From NCBI GenBank assembly GCA_023101885.1, contig JALPQD010000241.1, forward strand, positions 1,261,001 to 1,325,000: a DNA stretch of 64,000 nt, in the 5' to 3' direction. Both the position numbers and the translations under genes were made by a program. Positions 36,361 to 46,985 of this stretch are shown in pieces. This DNA comes from Typhlomys cinereus (taxonomy: Eukaryota; Chordata; Mammalia; Rodentia; Platacanthomyidae). The notes below the pieces were generated by a model that saw nothing but the letters and a program-made list of their open reading frames with translations, had not been told where the DNA came from and searched no databases. How positions within the stretch are numbered: the first letter of the stretch is position 1; each line of letters starts with the position of its first letter.

Positions 36361-36900
36361 TGTGGTACATATATACAATGGAATAATATTCAGCTATCAG
36401 GAAAACATATTAAGTAAGGTATCTTAGACACAGAAAGACAAATGTCACATGTTCTCACTTTTATGTGAATACTAGTCTTATTTCTGATTTCTGATTTATG
36501 TACTCAGTTCGAGCTCCTATAACATCTAGAAAACTTGCACAGGACCATTAAATGGGAGAGCTAATGTTAGGATGAGGACCTTAAGGGAAAAGACATGAAA
36601 TACCATGGAGAGGAAGGTAAAAGGGGAAATACTAGGGGGAAGTAGTTAACAATGAGAAGTTAAGATAGCGGAAGAGCCAAGTGAGTAACAAAAAGCACTA
36701 AAACTGTAAGACACAACCAAATAGAAACCTCCTATAAAATTGATATATCAAAAACATTTTAGTTTAAAAAAAACAAGGAAAGACATTCCTTATACTGAGG
36801 AATACAGAGAGAAGAAGATAGAGTAAAACAAAAAATGCCTTACAATGCTATAACTAGAACCCTGAGGCAATTAAATAATACTACAACTAAATATGTGATA
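36361..36900 (+). mobile_element. L1 ORF2 C-terminal and 3' UTR fragment
   Basis: 'tgtggtacatatatacaatggaataatattcagctatc' matches the codons for the L1 [13 protein letters not shown] region, followed by 'gacacagaaagacaaatgtcacatgttctc'. It is frame-broken and old. Confidence 0.8.
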
Positions 36901-36904
36901 CCTT

Positions 36905-37245
36905 CTGATAACTTGTTGGCAAGATAGGCCTTAAAGGCCCCCAAACATTATAGGCTTTAATGATTGCTCTTGGATGTCCTCCAAGAAACTGACATTCACA
37001 GAAGATTACTGAAGATACAACAACACATGTGTATCACAGAATATGAACAACAACAAAAAAAAACTGATCCACTTAGAACCTAGGGACAAAATTACACAAG
37101 AAGTAACAGGAATGTGGCGTTTCCTAATAAAATGTTGGCCAGAGAGATCTTGAAGGCCCCCAAACATTATAGGCTTTTGCTCTCCAAAAACTGTCAGTAA
37201 AACCATATTACTGAATATGCAACACAAATGTATCACAGAACTGGG
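36905..37245. repeat. Two diverged tandem units of about 210 bp
   Basis: 'ttggcaagataggccttaaaggcccccaaacattataggcttt' (about 36915) recurs as 'ttggccagagagatcttgaaggcccccaaacattataggcttt' (about 37134), and both are followed by similar 'atgcaacacaaatgtatcacagaa' text. Confidence 0.75.
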
Positions 37246-37309
37246 CAAAATATATCAACTAGAAATAGTCTGTGGGCTTTCTCCTTGCCAAATAGCATAC
37301 ACAGTACCA

Positions 37310-37940
37310 AGTAATACTGTAGAAACTACTGGGGGAGAAAAATAATCACAAGCCTCATTAATGGCATGAGATCTGTAAGTTGCAATATAATTTACCATGG
37401 CAACAGATGACCACCAGTGTAATAGTGGTATGAGTATCAAGGAGACAACCTACAGCTTTTTAATTGGACTCAAGGCCAGCTTATCAGAATGGTACATATC
37501 TCTGTTACTGTAAATTAGAACAAGAACCTATAAAAAAGGGAAGGAAGAAAATCAATAGGGAAGACAGCCAATAAACCTATAGGTAAGAAGACAATACATC
37601 AAACTGCTCTGTAAGTTGCTGTTACACCCATAGAAGGGGAACTTATAGTGGAAACCTTTGAGTATAAATCTGGATGAGTGAAGGGAAATGCATATATTAG
37701 TGCGGTGGCCTGAAGAGAGTTAACTTGATATACCATGGAGGCCTGAGCACCCACAGGAGTACACCGGTCAGAATGAATGCTGGGGTCCATAGAAGCCCAA
37801 GGCCGGAAGGGTGGGAGGGAATGTTGAAGGGAAGGGAGAATATGAGAAGGAGAAGGAGGGAGGGAAGCTGGGATGAACATTCAATGTGCTTGTAAAAGTA
37901 GAAAAATAAATAAATAAAGAGATAAATAAATAAATAATGA
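37310..37940 (+). mobile_element. Old L1 3' UTR copy (block A, copy 2)
   Basis: It has the same order of phrases as copy 1, with the G-rich segment at 37805-37870, then (AAAT)n around 37900-37935. Confidence 0.78.
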
Positions 37941-37944
37941 ATAA

Positions 37945-38330
37945 TTTTTTTTTAAAGACCAGTCAGTTGACATTAGACTGGAAGCTTCCTCCTTGTTCCA
38001 CAGCTTTCATACTAACAGAAAGCACTATGCAAGTTATTAGGGAAGAAAAGCAATCAAAAGTCTCATTAATCTAAGAAAACAGAAGACTGCAATAACTATC
38101 TTCTTACAAGAGGTGAGCATCAATGTAATAATGTCATAGATGTATAGGGGACAACCAATACTTTGTGATCAGATTTAAGACCTGTTTTTCACCAATGATC
38201 ACATTTATAATACTGTAAACTAGAAAAAGAATCTATAAAGGGAATAAAATGGGCCCTGAGGGAGTTCAAACTATGAAGATGCAAGCTATGAATGTCAATA
38301 AAGACATTATATTAAGCTGCCTTTAAAATA
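37945..38330 (+). mobile_element. Diverged block A, copy 3, directly upstream of L1 ORF1
   Basis: 'gaggtgagcatcaatgtaataatgtcatagatgtataggggacaaccaata' and 'atactgtaaactagaaaaagaatc' match block A. The sequence ends at the start of ORF1 with no G-rich tail. It could be the target into which the L1 inserted or a divergent leader of the element. Confidence 0.6.
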
Positions 38331-38331
38331 A

Positions 38332-39387
38332 ATGTCATGCAAGTCCATGAGAAGCAACACTCAAGTAAACAAATTTCCCACTGAAGAAATTAATCCCATA
38401 ATGTTAGTCTCCAACCAGAACAAATCCGCGGAAAAAGGCCAAGAAAGCCTGACCCAGGATAACGACTTTCAGAATATGATCATTACCATGTTCAATACTA
38501 TGAAAGAGGAAATCAGGGAGGAATTACATAATCGAATCAATCGCTTTGAAGAGGAACACAACAGACATTTGGAGGAGTTGAGAAAAACAGTGCAAGAAAC
38601 AAAAACTGGCATAGAGCACTTAAAACAGACTCAAGCAGATTTTAAAACTGAGCTACAAGACAAGTTATCTTCAACCCAGAATTCTACAGAGAGCCTTATC
38701 AACAGAACTAATGAAGCAGAAAACAGAATTTCAGACCTTGAAGATAAAGTGGGAGTACTAACCAGCTCAATGGAAGAGGTTGTTAAAGCCAAAAAGATAC
38801 TTGAGAGAAATATCCAAGAGATATGGGACACCTTGAAGAAGCCTAACATGCGTATTCATGGAATACCAGAGCAAGAATATCAAAATACCACCCCTGAGGA
38901 AATTTTTCAAACGATCATCAAGGAAAACGTTCCTCATCTAAAAAAAGAGAGGCCCATCCATATACAAGAGGCATTCCACACCCCAAATAGATACGACCAA
39001 AACAGAAGCATGCCACGGCAAATAATAGTTAAAACACTCGACATTCAAGATAAAAAACTGGTGCTGAGAGCTTCAAGGGAGAAAAAACAAGTCACTTTTA
39101 AAAGTAAACCTATTAAAATAACAAATGACTTCTCAGTCGAAACAGTACAAGCAAGAAGAGCTTGGAGAGACATACTTCAAGTATTGAATGAGCAAAAATG
39201 TCAACCCAGGCTGATTTACCCTACAAAACTATCAGTCATGATCGAGGGAGAAAGAAAAATCTTCCAGCACAAAGACAACTTGAAAGGATACATGTCCACC
39301 AAACCAGGCCTTCAAAAAATGATAGAAATGATACTCAAGCGTGAAGAAAAAAACAGGCATATCCAGGAGAACAAAAGGCAAATATAA
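38332..39387 (+). CDS. LINE-1 ORF1 protein, open reading frame intact (351 aa)
   Basis: ORF1p is the trimeric RNA-binding chaperone that coats L1 RNA in cytoplasmic particles. The length of 351 aa is close to the roughly 340-370 aa usual for mammals. Residues 1-45 form a variable polar N-terminus. Residues about 50-150 are a charged coiled coil rich in Glu, Lys and Leu heptads (for example NRISDLEDKV). Residues about 165-260 form the RNA-recognition domain, starting near KPNMRIHGIPE. The C-terminal domain follows, with ARRAW, CQPRLIYPTKLS and STKPGLQ. The first Met is at 38332 in a weak context (AAATAAATGT); a second in-frame Met lies five codons on and could be used. There is no stop or frameshift, unlike the adjacent ORF2. 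Whether it is transcribed is doubtful, because no 5' UTR promoter is seen. It is a transposon gene, not a host gene. Confidence 0.93.
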   Translation: MSCKSMRSNTQVNKFPTEEINPIMLVSNQNKSAEKGQESLTQDNDFQNMIITMFNTMKEEIREELHNRINRFEEEHNRHLEELRKTVQETKTGIEHLKQTQADFKTELQDKLSSTQNSTESLINRTNEAENRISDLEDKVGVLTSSMEEVVKAKKILERNIQEIWDTLKKPNMRIHGIPEQEYQNTTPEEIFQTIIKENVPHLKKERPIHIQEAFHTPNRYDQNRSMPRQIIVKTLDIQDKKLVLRASREKKQVTFKSKPIKITNDFSVETVQARRAWRDILQVLNEQKCQPRLIYPTKLSVMIEGERKIFQHKDNLKGYMSTKPGLQKMIEMILKREEKNRHIQENKRQI

Positions 39388-39437
39388 CACCATTAAAAGC
39401 CAAGCAATATACTTATAAAAGCTACTAAACATAATAA

Positions 39438-42400
39438 ATGTCTGGAATTAACAATAGTTTCTCCATTATAACACTAAATGTTAATGGAATTAATTCACTG
39501 ATCAAGAGACACAGATTGCAAACTTGGATTAAAAATCACAATCCATCAATCTGACGCCTGTAGGAAACCCATCTCACCACAAAAGATAGGCACGCTCTAA
39601 AAATAAAAGGCTGGTCAACAATTCTACAAGCAAATGGAAGCAAAAACAGGTAGGGGTAGCCATTATGCTATCAGACAAAGTGGACTTCAAACCAAAGAAA
39701 ATTATAAGAGACACGGATGGATACTACATTTTAGTCACAGGTACAATTCACCAGGAAGACTTCACAATACTGAACATATATGCACCCAATACGGGCCCCT
39801 CCACATTCATTAAGAAAACCCTTCAGCCTCTAAAGCAAGAAATCAATCCCCAAATGATAATTCTTGGGGACTTCAACACCGCCCTCTCAACATGGGATAG
39901 ATCAACAGGTCAAAAGCTTAACAGAGACACTTTGGAACTTAATCAAACCCTGAAAGAAATGGACCTTACAGATCTCTATCGAACTTTTCACCCACGTACC
40001 AAAGAATACACATTTTTCTCAGCAGCACACGGAACTTTCTCCAAAATAGATCACATATTGGGCCACAAAACGAATCTACACATATACAAGAAAGTTGAAA
40101 TTCTAACCTGTGCCCTATCAGACCACCACGGCCTAAAGCTGGACATCCACAACACATCAAACAAGAGAAAATACACTAACTCCTGGAAACTTAACAATAT
40201 GATGCTAAATGAGAACTGGATTCAGGAAGAAATTAAAAAGGAAATTCGAGATTTCCTGAAAGTGAATGATAATGAAAATACAACTTACCAAAATCTCTGG
40301 GACACAATGAAAGCTGTTGTAAGAGGTAAGTTCATAGCTCTTAATGCCTACATCAAAAAAATGGAAACATCAGAAATAAACAACTTAACAATGCAGCTTA
40401 AAGCTTTAGAGAAACTAGAGCAATCTGATCCCAAAAGCAGTAGAAGAGAGGAGATTAGCAAAATAAGGGGAGAAATATCTGAAATCAAGATTAAGAGAAC
40501 GATAGAAAAAATCAACCAGTCAAAAAGCTGGTTCTTTGAAAAAATCAATAAGATTGATACACCCCTAGCTAAATTAACCAAAAGCAGGTGAGAGAAAACC
40601 CAAATTAACAAAATCAGAAATGAACATGGAGTTATCACTACTGATACCCAAGAAATCCAGAGAATTATAACATCATATTTCAAAAACTTATACTCTGTCA
40701 AGTTTGACAACATAAAAGAGATGGATGAATTTCTAAGTAAACACAACTTACCTAAATTGAATCAGGAAGTTGTGAATTATTTAAATAGTCCTATAACATA
40801 TAAGGAAATTGAGGAAGTAATCTTGAATCTTCCCATCAAAAAATGTCCTGGACCAGATGGATTCAGCACAGTGTTCTACCAGACATTTAAGGAGTTAATA
40901 ACACCAATACTCCTTAAACTGTTCCATCAAATAGCAAAGGAAGGAACACTACCAAAATCCTTCTATGAAGCTAATATTGTTTTAATCCCAAAACGTAATA
41001 AAGACTCACTTAAAAAAGAAAACTATAGGCCAATCCCTCTGATGAACACAGACGCAAAGATTCTCAACAAAGATTTAGCAAATCGGATTCAAAAACATAT
41101 TAAAAAGATTATTCACGGGGACCTAGTACGTTTCATCCCCGGCACACAAGGTTGGTTCAACATACGCAAATCAATAAATGTAATTCATCATGTAAACCAG
41201 TCCAAAGTCCAAGACCACATGATACTCTCGATAGATGCAGAAAAAGCTTTTGACAAGATCCAACATCCTTTTATGATCAAAACGCTAGAGACTGTAGGAA
41301 TGAAAGGAATCTTTATCAATATAATAAAAGCTGTATACAACAAGCCCACAGCAAGGATTAGGCTCAATGGGGAACAATTGGAAGCATTCCCACTTCGATC
41401 AGGAACTAGACAAGGCTGTCCACTCTCACCACTTCTATTCAATATTGTACTTGAAGTTTTAGCTGAAGCCATAAGACAAGAAAGGGACATAAGAGGGATT
41501 CAAATCGGCAAGGAAGAAGTCAAGCTATCCCTATTTGCAGATGACATGATCTTATACCTGAAGGATCCCAAAAACTCCACCAGGAAGCTCCTGGAACTAA
41601 TTGAGAAGTTCAGCAGGGTGGCAGGATACAAACTAAATGTGCAAAAATCAGAGGCCTTCCTATATGCCCTGAATGAAAGAAGTGAAAAAGCCTTGAGAGA
41701 AAACATCCCATTCACTATAGCCCCTAAAAAAATGAAATACCTTGGTATAAACCTAACCAAGGAGGTAAAAGACCTTTGCAATGAAAACTTTAAAACCCTA
41801 AAGAAAGAAATTGCAGAAGACACCAGAAGGTGGAAAGACCTCCCATGTTCCTAGATTGGCACAATCAACATCGTAAAAATGACCATCCTACCTAAGGCAA
41901 TATACAAATTCAATGCTATACCAATTAAAATCCCAAAGCAATTCTTTAAAGAAGTTGACCAAACAATCTCAAAATTCATATGGGAGGCACAAAAGACCCA
42001 GGATAGCAAAAATGATCCTGAGTAACAAAAACACTGCTGGGAGGTATTGCCATACCAAACCTTAGTCTATACTACAAATCCATAGTTATAAAGACAGCCT
42101 GGTTCTGGCTCCAAACTGGACACACAGATCAATGGATAAGGATTGAAGACCCAGATATAAGCCCACAAAATTACAGCCATTTGGTCTTTGACAAAGGGGC
42201 CCAAAGAATCCAATGGAAAAAGAACAGCATCTTCAACAAATGGTGCTGGCAAAACTGGATTTCCACATGCAGAAGATTAAAGCTGGACCCGTACTTGTCA
42301 CCATGTACAAGACTTAATTCCAAATGGATCAAGGACCTTGATATCAGGCCAGAGACTATAAAAACCATAGTTGAAAGGATAGGGAACTCCCTTGAGCTGA

Positions 42401-43263
42401 TTGGGCTAGGCCAACATTTCCTAAACAGACATCTAATGGCACAGTCACTGCTACCAACTCTCAACAGTTGGGATCTTGTGAAATTAAAGAGCTTCTGTTC
42501 AGATAAAGAGATTGTCACACGAGCTCAAAGGCAACCCACAGAATGGGAGAAAATCTTCACTAACCACATATCTGATAGAGCTCTACTGTCCAGAGTGCAC
42601 AAAGATCCTTGAAAACTAAACACCAAGGAAACCAATGGCCCAATTAAAAAATGGGCCCTGGAACTTAAAAGAAATTTTACCAGGGATGAAATTAAAATGT
42701 CTAACAAATATCTTAAAAAATGCTCCACTTCTTTGGCTATCAGGGAAATGCAAATCAAAACTTCCCTGAGATATAATCTCACCCCGGTCAGGATGGCAAA
42801 AATCCACAACACAAACAACAACAAATGCTGGAGAGGATGTGGAGAGAGGGGAACTCTCCTACATTGTTGGTGGGAGTGCAGGCTCATACAGCCATTCTGG
42901 CGAGCCATCTGGAGATTCTTAAAGAAATTAAAGATTGAAATGCCATATGACCCTGCGATTCCACTTTTGGGTATAACCCCCCATACAGTAGAGGTTCACC
43001 TCGATAGCACAAGCACGACCATGTTCATAGCAGCACTGTTTACAATAGCAAAGACATGGAATCAACCCAAATGTCCAAGAGTTGACGAGTGGATAAGGAA
43101 ACTGTGGTACATCTATACAATGGAGTACTACTCAGCCATCAAAAATGATGAATTACTGGAATTTGCCGGGAAATGGATGTCATTTGAAACAATTATATTA
43201 AGTGAAATATCCCAGACCCAGAAAATTAAGCGCCGTATGTACTCCCTAATAGGTGGCTCCTAA
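39438..43263 (+). pseudogene. LINE-1 ORF2 (endonuclease and reverse transcriptase), inactivated
   Basis: ORF2p nicks target DNA and reverse-transcribes L1 RNA. The reading starts at the ATG at 39438 (MSGINNSF, then LNVNGINS) and ends with LIGGS and a stop at 43261-43263; the total of about 1275 codons is normal for the family. Visible parts are the endonuclease motifs GDFN (about 39867) and SDHHGL (40118), the polymerase block with FADD (41534-41545), and a C-terminal Cys-rich segment [18 protein letters not shown] (about 42826-42880). Lesions are stops at 39552 (TGA), 39561 (TAG), 40589 (TGA), 41852 (TAG) and 42610 (TGA); a one-base loss near 39642; a frame change near 41985-41995; and an extra base near 42040. 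Between the lesions the reading frame is well preserved, with the polymerase core open from 40592 to 41851. The two early stops fall in the endonuclease domain, so the gene is dead. Confidence 0.95.
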
Positions 43264-44331
43264 TACCAAACCCACCCAGCCCATCTTGAGACACTCATAG
43301 GTAAACCTATGTATTACCTACAGTAATTGCAAGGATTATGAACAGGAGGGATGGGGTTGGAGTGCCACACCAGAAACAAGGAGAGAAGTAACCATGTTAC
43401 AGTAGAGAAAATAGGCCTCCATCAAGGACTGCAAGAAAGTAATGTGACACCTAGTCAAGTTCACAATTCGTTCCTGATCATTTACAACTAAGGGGGTATG
43501 AACTCACCAGAAGGGGAGGGCATATAGTCCGGCAGATTAAAAAGTAACCATTTTGCAAATGGGCGATTGACCTCTCCCATTGCTAAATGCCATATGACCC
43601 TGCGATTCCACTTTTGGGTATAAGTATTACATCTACCCTTGAATGTTCTCTTATAATAAGACTCCAGTTTAACAGCTTTCTGTCTCTGGCCAGGGGGTGA
43701 CATACAGCCCATCACGATGGAGTGAAGGGCATTACAGGAGCAACAAAACTGCAAAGGAAAATCAACGAACCACTATCCAGAACTTCAGAGACTCTATATC
43801 GACCACCTAGAACTAGGCCAGACTAATCTCTCCCCATCCTGAAGCTCAGGGACATTTGCGGAAGAGGGGGCAGTAAGAGTGTAAGAGCAAAAGGATGGGA
43901 GGAGCAATGATTTGCAAGATACTCCACACAAGTTAGGGTCGAAGCAATCATAATTGGACATTGTATGCCTGGCGCAATGTCCAATATACTACTGACCTCA
44001 CAAAGTCTAGCATCTGCTAAAGGCACCAAGATCCTTGGAGGCAAGGGATTGACAGCCACAGTAGTGTTCCTATGCTTAAGGGGAACACAGGAAGGGGTTC
44101 AGGGAAATGCCACTGGGTCCTTGTACGTCATCGGAGAGGAGGGCCCAGAGGAGAGTCAAGCATGCACAAGAAAGGACTCTGGGAATCGGGGCGGGAGGCA
44201 TGGGGGGATGGGGCGCGAGGGGTGAGGGGAGGGGGAGCAGAGGGTTCGGGGGGGGGGGAGGAGGGATGGAGGGAACTGATGTACCTATTAAGTTTGTATT
44301 AGCTGAAATAATAATAAAAAATGTATTATTA
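43264..44331 (+). other. LINE-1 3' UTR with G-rich tract and A-rich end
   Basis: This sequence follows the ORF2 stop. It includes the rodent L1 3' UTR wording 'aagctcagggacatttgcggaagagggggcagtaagag' in pieces around 43840-43885. A strongly G-rich strand spans 44190-44275, with an 11-G run at 44248-44258 and many GGGG runs, so G-quadruplex formation is plausible and is a known property of L1 3' ends. It ends 'cctattaagtttgtatt' then AATAATAATAAAAAA, which holds overlapping AATAAA signals. A 39-bp piece identical to part of ORF2 lies inside it at 43585-43623. Confidence 0.85.
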
Positions 44332-44338
44332 AAAAAAA

Positions 44339-45275
44339 AGCAAAGAAAGAGAAGTAACCAAAGGCCTCATCAATTCATGAGATCTGCAAGTTCACCATGG
44401 CAACAGGTGACCTCCAGGGTAATACTGACATGAGTATCAAGGAGACAACCAACAGCTTTCTGATTGATCTTAAGACCTACTTGTCAGAATGGGGCACATT
44501 CCTATTAATTAGCACAAGAACCTGAAAAATAGAAGGAAATGAATCAATAGGTAAAAACACATAGGTAGGAAGACAGTATACCAAACTGCTCTGTAAATAT
44601 TTGAAGAGCACTTAGCACTCAGTCCAAAAATCTTCTTCTATGAGCGAGGTAAAGAATCTCAATACCCTGACAGAATGGAGCCTAGATCAGTAGAAAAGCA
44701 GTGAAGTAGACAATAATGGCCAGTGATCGTGCAGATTACTGGCAACCCAACAATATCTCCCAGAATCAGGCCATCTTAATCTCTCCCCATCATAAGATTT
44801 GGGGAACCTTGTGGAAAAGGAACAGGAAGATTGTAAGAACCTAAAAATGGAAGGTCTTGTTAGATAAGACATTCCATTTAAGGCAAGGATGCTGTATCCA
44901 GGAACTCACTGCAGTGAGACTTTTCCTTACCAGGCCTGCATAATGACTGACATATGAGAGCATGAAGAGAGATAAGAACACACAGGGGAAACGTTAGGGC
45001 CTAGAGCTGGATGAGTGAAGGGAAATGCCCTTATCCGTGAGTTTTCCTGAGAGTCAACTTGGTATCCCACAGAGATCTGAACCCCCATGAGAGCAGACAA
45101 ACCAGCAGGAACCCTGAGGTTCATAGAATTGGCCAGAGAAGAGGGTGGGAGGGAGTGGAATGGATTGATGAGGGGAAGGAAGGGGTGTGGGAGGAAGTGG
45201 GAATAAAGGGAGGCAGGGATTAGTACTCAGTAAGCTTGTAAAACAAACAAATAAAAATAAATAAATAAACAAAAC
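44339..45275 (+). mobile_element. Old L1 3' UTR (block A, copy 4)
   Basis: It begins again at the start of block A ('gaagtaaccaaaggcctcatcaattcatgagatctgcaag'), continues through 'accaaactgctctgta', includes 'ataagatttggggaaccttgtggaaaagg' (44795-44820) and ends with a G-rich tract (45140-45215) and AAATAAATAAAC. Confidence 0.75.
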
Positions 45276-45975
45276 AAACAACTGTCATTCTACCCATAGA
45301 GCAGAGGAACACTCAAAGCTCAACTAGAAGCTTTCTTCTGTAATAGAAGGTGTTTATTACAAAAAGCAAAAGTAGCCAAAGTATAGAAAATAAGTGACTA
45401 CAGACTGCTTGGCTCTGAACAAGGCATCTAATCAACTTTCATCCCCATCCTAAGGCTCAGGGAATATCATGGAAGAGGGGGAAGAAGTTTGTTGTTAGAG
45501 CCTGAAGTGGGATAGTAGTGGACCAGACATTTTCTCCTAGGCATGACAGGACTGTGATAGTCATCATGATTTCATGGCAGATATAATATACTTGCACAAG
45601 AGCTACCCAGAAACTGTCTTATCGACATTTCTCCATGAAATGGGAAAGTTCTCAAATGGTTCCAAGCTTTGCTGACAGACTAAAGAGAGCAAATTGAAAG
45701 AAAATAAGAAATGTGTTTCTCAGTGGTATATCCACTGATATATGATTCATGCTTCAGCAGGTATTTAGGCAAATGTCAACAAAGACAAACCAAATGAAAT
45801 TCAATGGATCAAACATGTGAAAAGACTTGAAAATAGGAGGGAATCTGGCAGGGGAGAAGAAGGATTATGATGGAAAGAGGAGGAGAGGAGGGGAGATGGG
45901 ATTTGATATTAAGGTATAAAAATATCACAAAGTCACTATATCCATGTGTGAAATACTAAAAGAATAAAAACATTC
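45276..45975 (+). mobile_element. Old L1 3' UTR fragment
   Basis: 'gactgcttggctctgaacaaggc', 'aaggctcagggaatatcatggaagaggggg' and 'tatccactgatatatgattcatgcttcagcaggtatttagg' are followed by a G-rich tract and AATAAAAA. Confidence 0.78.
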
Positions 45976-46624
45976 ATAAGAATCCTTTAAAAACAAAAAT
46001 AAATTTAAAAAATCTTACAACCTGCTTCAGGTTATTATATTGAAAAGCTTCGAAACACATTGGAAAGTAAAACTGAGGTCCAAATGGGAAGGAAGAGACA
46101 TGACCCATCTCAGTGATAAAGTAAGTCCTCTGTGATTCTAAAGAGTTCAGGGAAAACAAACATAGAATGGCAAACAGAAGATAGGCAAGTGTCACTGAGT
46201 ATTCATGGACAGCTAGATAATGTTTAAGCCCAAAGCTGACAGTGGCCAAAAGTACATATTCTCTACTGCAGAGAACCAGATGACCAGACAGAGCATCAAG
46301 TCCCAAAACAAGTTGGAAATTTCAATTTTATGAAAGGGAACTGAGAGTGTATCTGTTGATTTGCTGTGAGCCAATATGACATAGAATTGAATAAGACTGT
46401 GCCTTGGCTCATCCCAGACACCTTGAATATGAAGGTCTGGAGTAGTAAAACTAATTTCAGACTGTGTCTGCTAATGCAATTTGTATTGACACCCAAGGTG
46501 AGGAAGGACCCAGACACTAAAATGAACAAGTATTTTAGAGCTACATGGTGTGGGATTAAATGCCAGCTATATTCCAAACTCATCTTACAATCCTGGGCAC
46601 AGTTATCTGTGAATGCATGCATGC
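45976..46624. other. Unique sequence, no gene seen
   Basis: Overlapping open frames at 45974-46665 lack known domains. Confidence 0.45.
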
Positions 46625-46627
46625 ATG

Positions 46628-46692
46628 GTTTATTATATAAACAATTTATTGTGTTTATTATATAAACAATTTCTTATTATATAAACAATTTC
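46628..46692. repeat. Short tandem repeat, about 3 units of TTATTATATAAACAATTT
   Basis: The unit 'ttattatataaacaattt' appears three times with 5-9 bp spacers. Confidence 0.9.
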
Positions 46693-46844
46693 CTAATCAT
46701 TTGAGGAAACAAAACTGAAGGACATGCAAGAAAACTTCTATAATGTTCCAGTTAGAACATTAATCTCCTTAAATCTCTATACTAAGGACATATATGGCAA
46801 AAACAATTTCCAGATCTGGTTGCTAAAATTGCCTAAGACCTTAT

Positions 46845-46985
46845 TTCCATGTGTATGAGTTTCCTTACTCATAAATTGCATAGAGGATCTGCATTTGTCG
46901 AACAGTAGTGAGAATTAAATAAGACAATATAAGTGAAAAAACGACTCTATATTGTTTGTCCTATAAAAGGTACTGAATGATTTCT
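46845..46985 (+). mobile_element. MIR SINE fragment
   Basis: 'agtttccttactcataaattgcatagagg', 'gtagtgagaattaaataagacaatataag' and 'aaggtactgaatga' follow the sense MIR 3' half. Confidence 0.6.

Larger units (their letters stand above)
38332..44339 (+). mobile_element. Nearly complete LINE-1 retrotransposon
   Basis: The element has ORF1, a 50-bp spacer, ORF2, a 3' UTR of about 1.07 kb with a G-rich tract, and a terminal A-run (44331-44339). No 5' UTR promoter is evident. Sequence just upstream resembles an older L1 3' UTR block, so the copy may be truncated almost exactly at the start of ORF1. I could not find a convincing target site duplication. ORF2 is disabled, so the copy cannot move by itself, but the modest number of lesions and the open ORF1 suggest a fairly recent insertion compared with the L1M remains elsewhere in the window. 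Confidence 0.95.

Noticed and set aside
40348..42908. Minus-strand frames of 100-132 codons
   Set aside because: They are shadows of the L1 ORF2 on the other strand.
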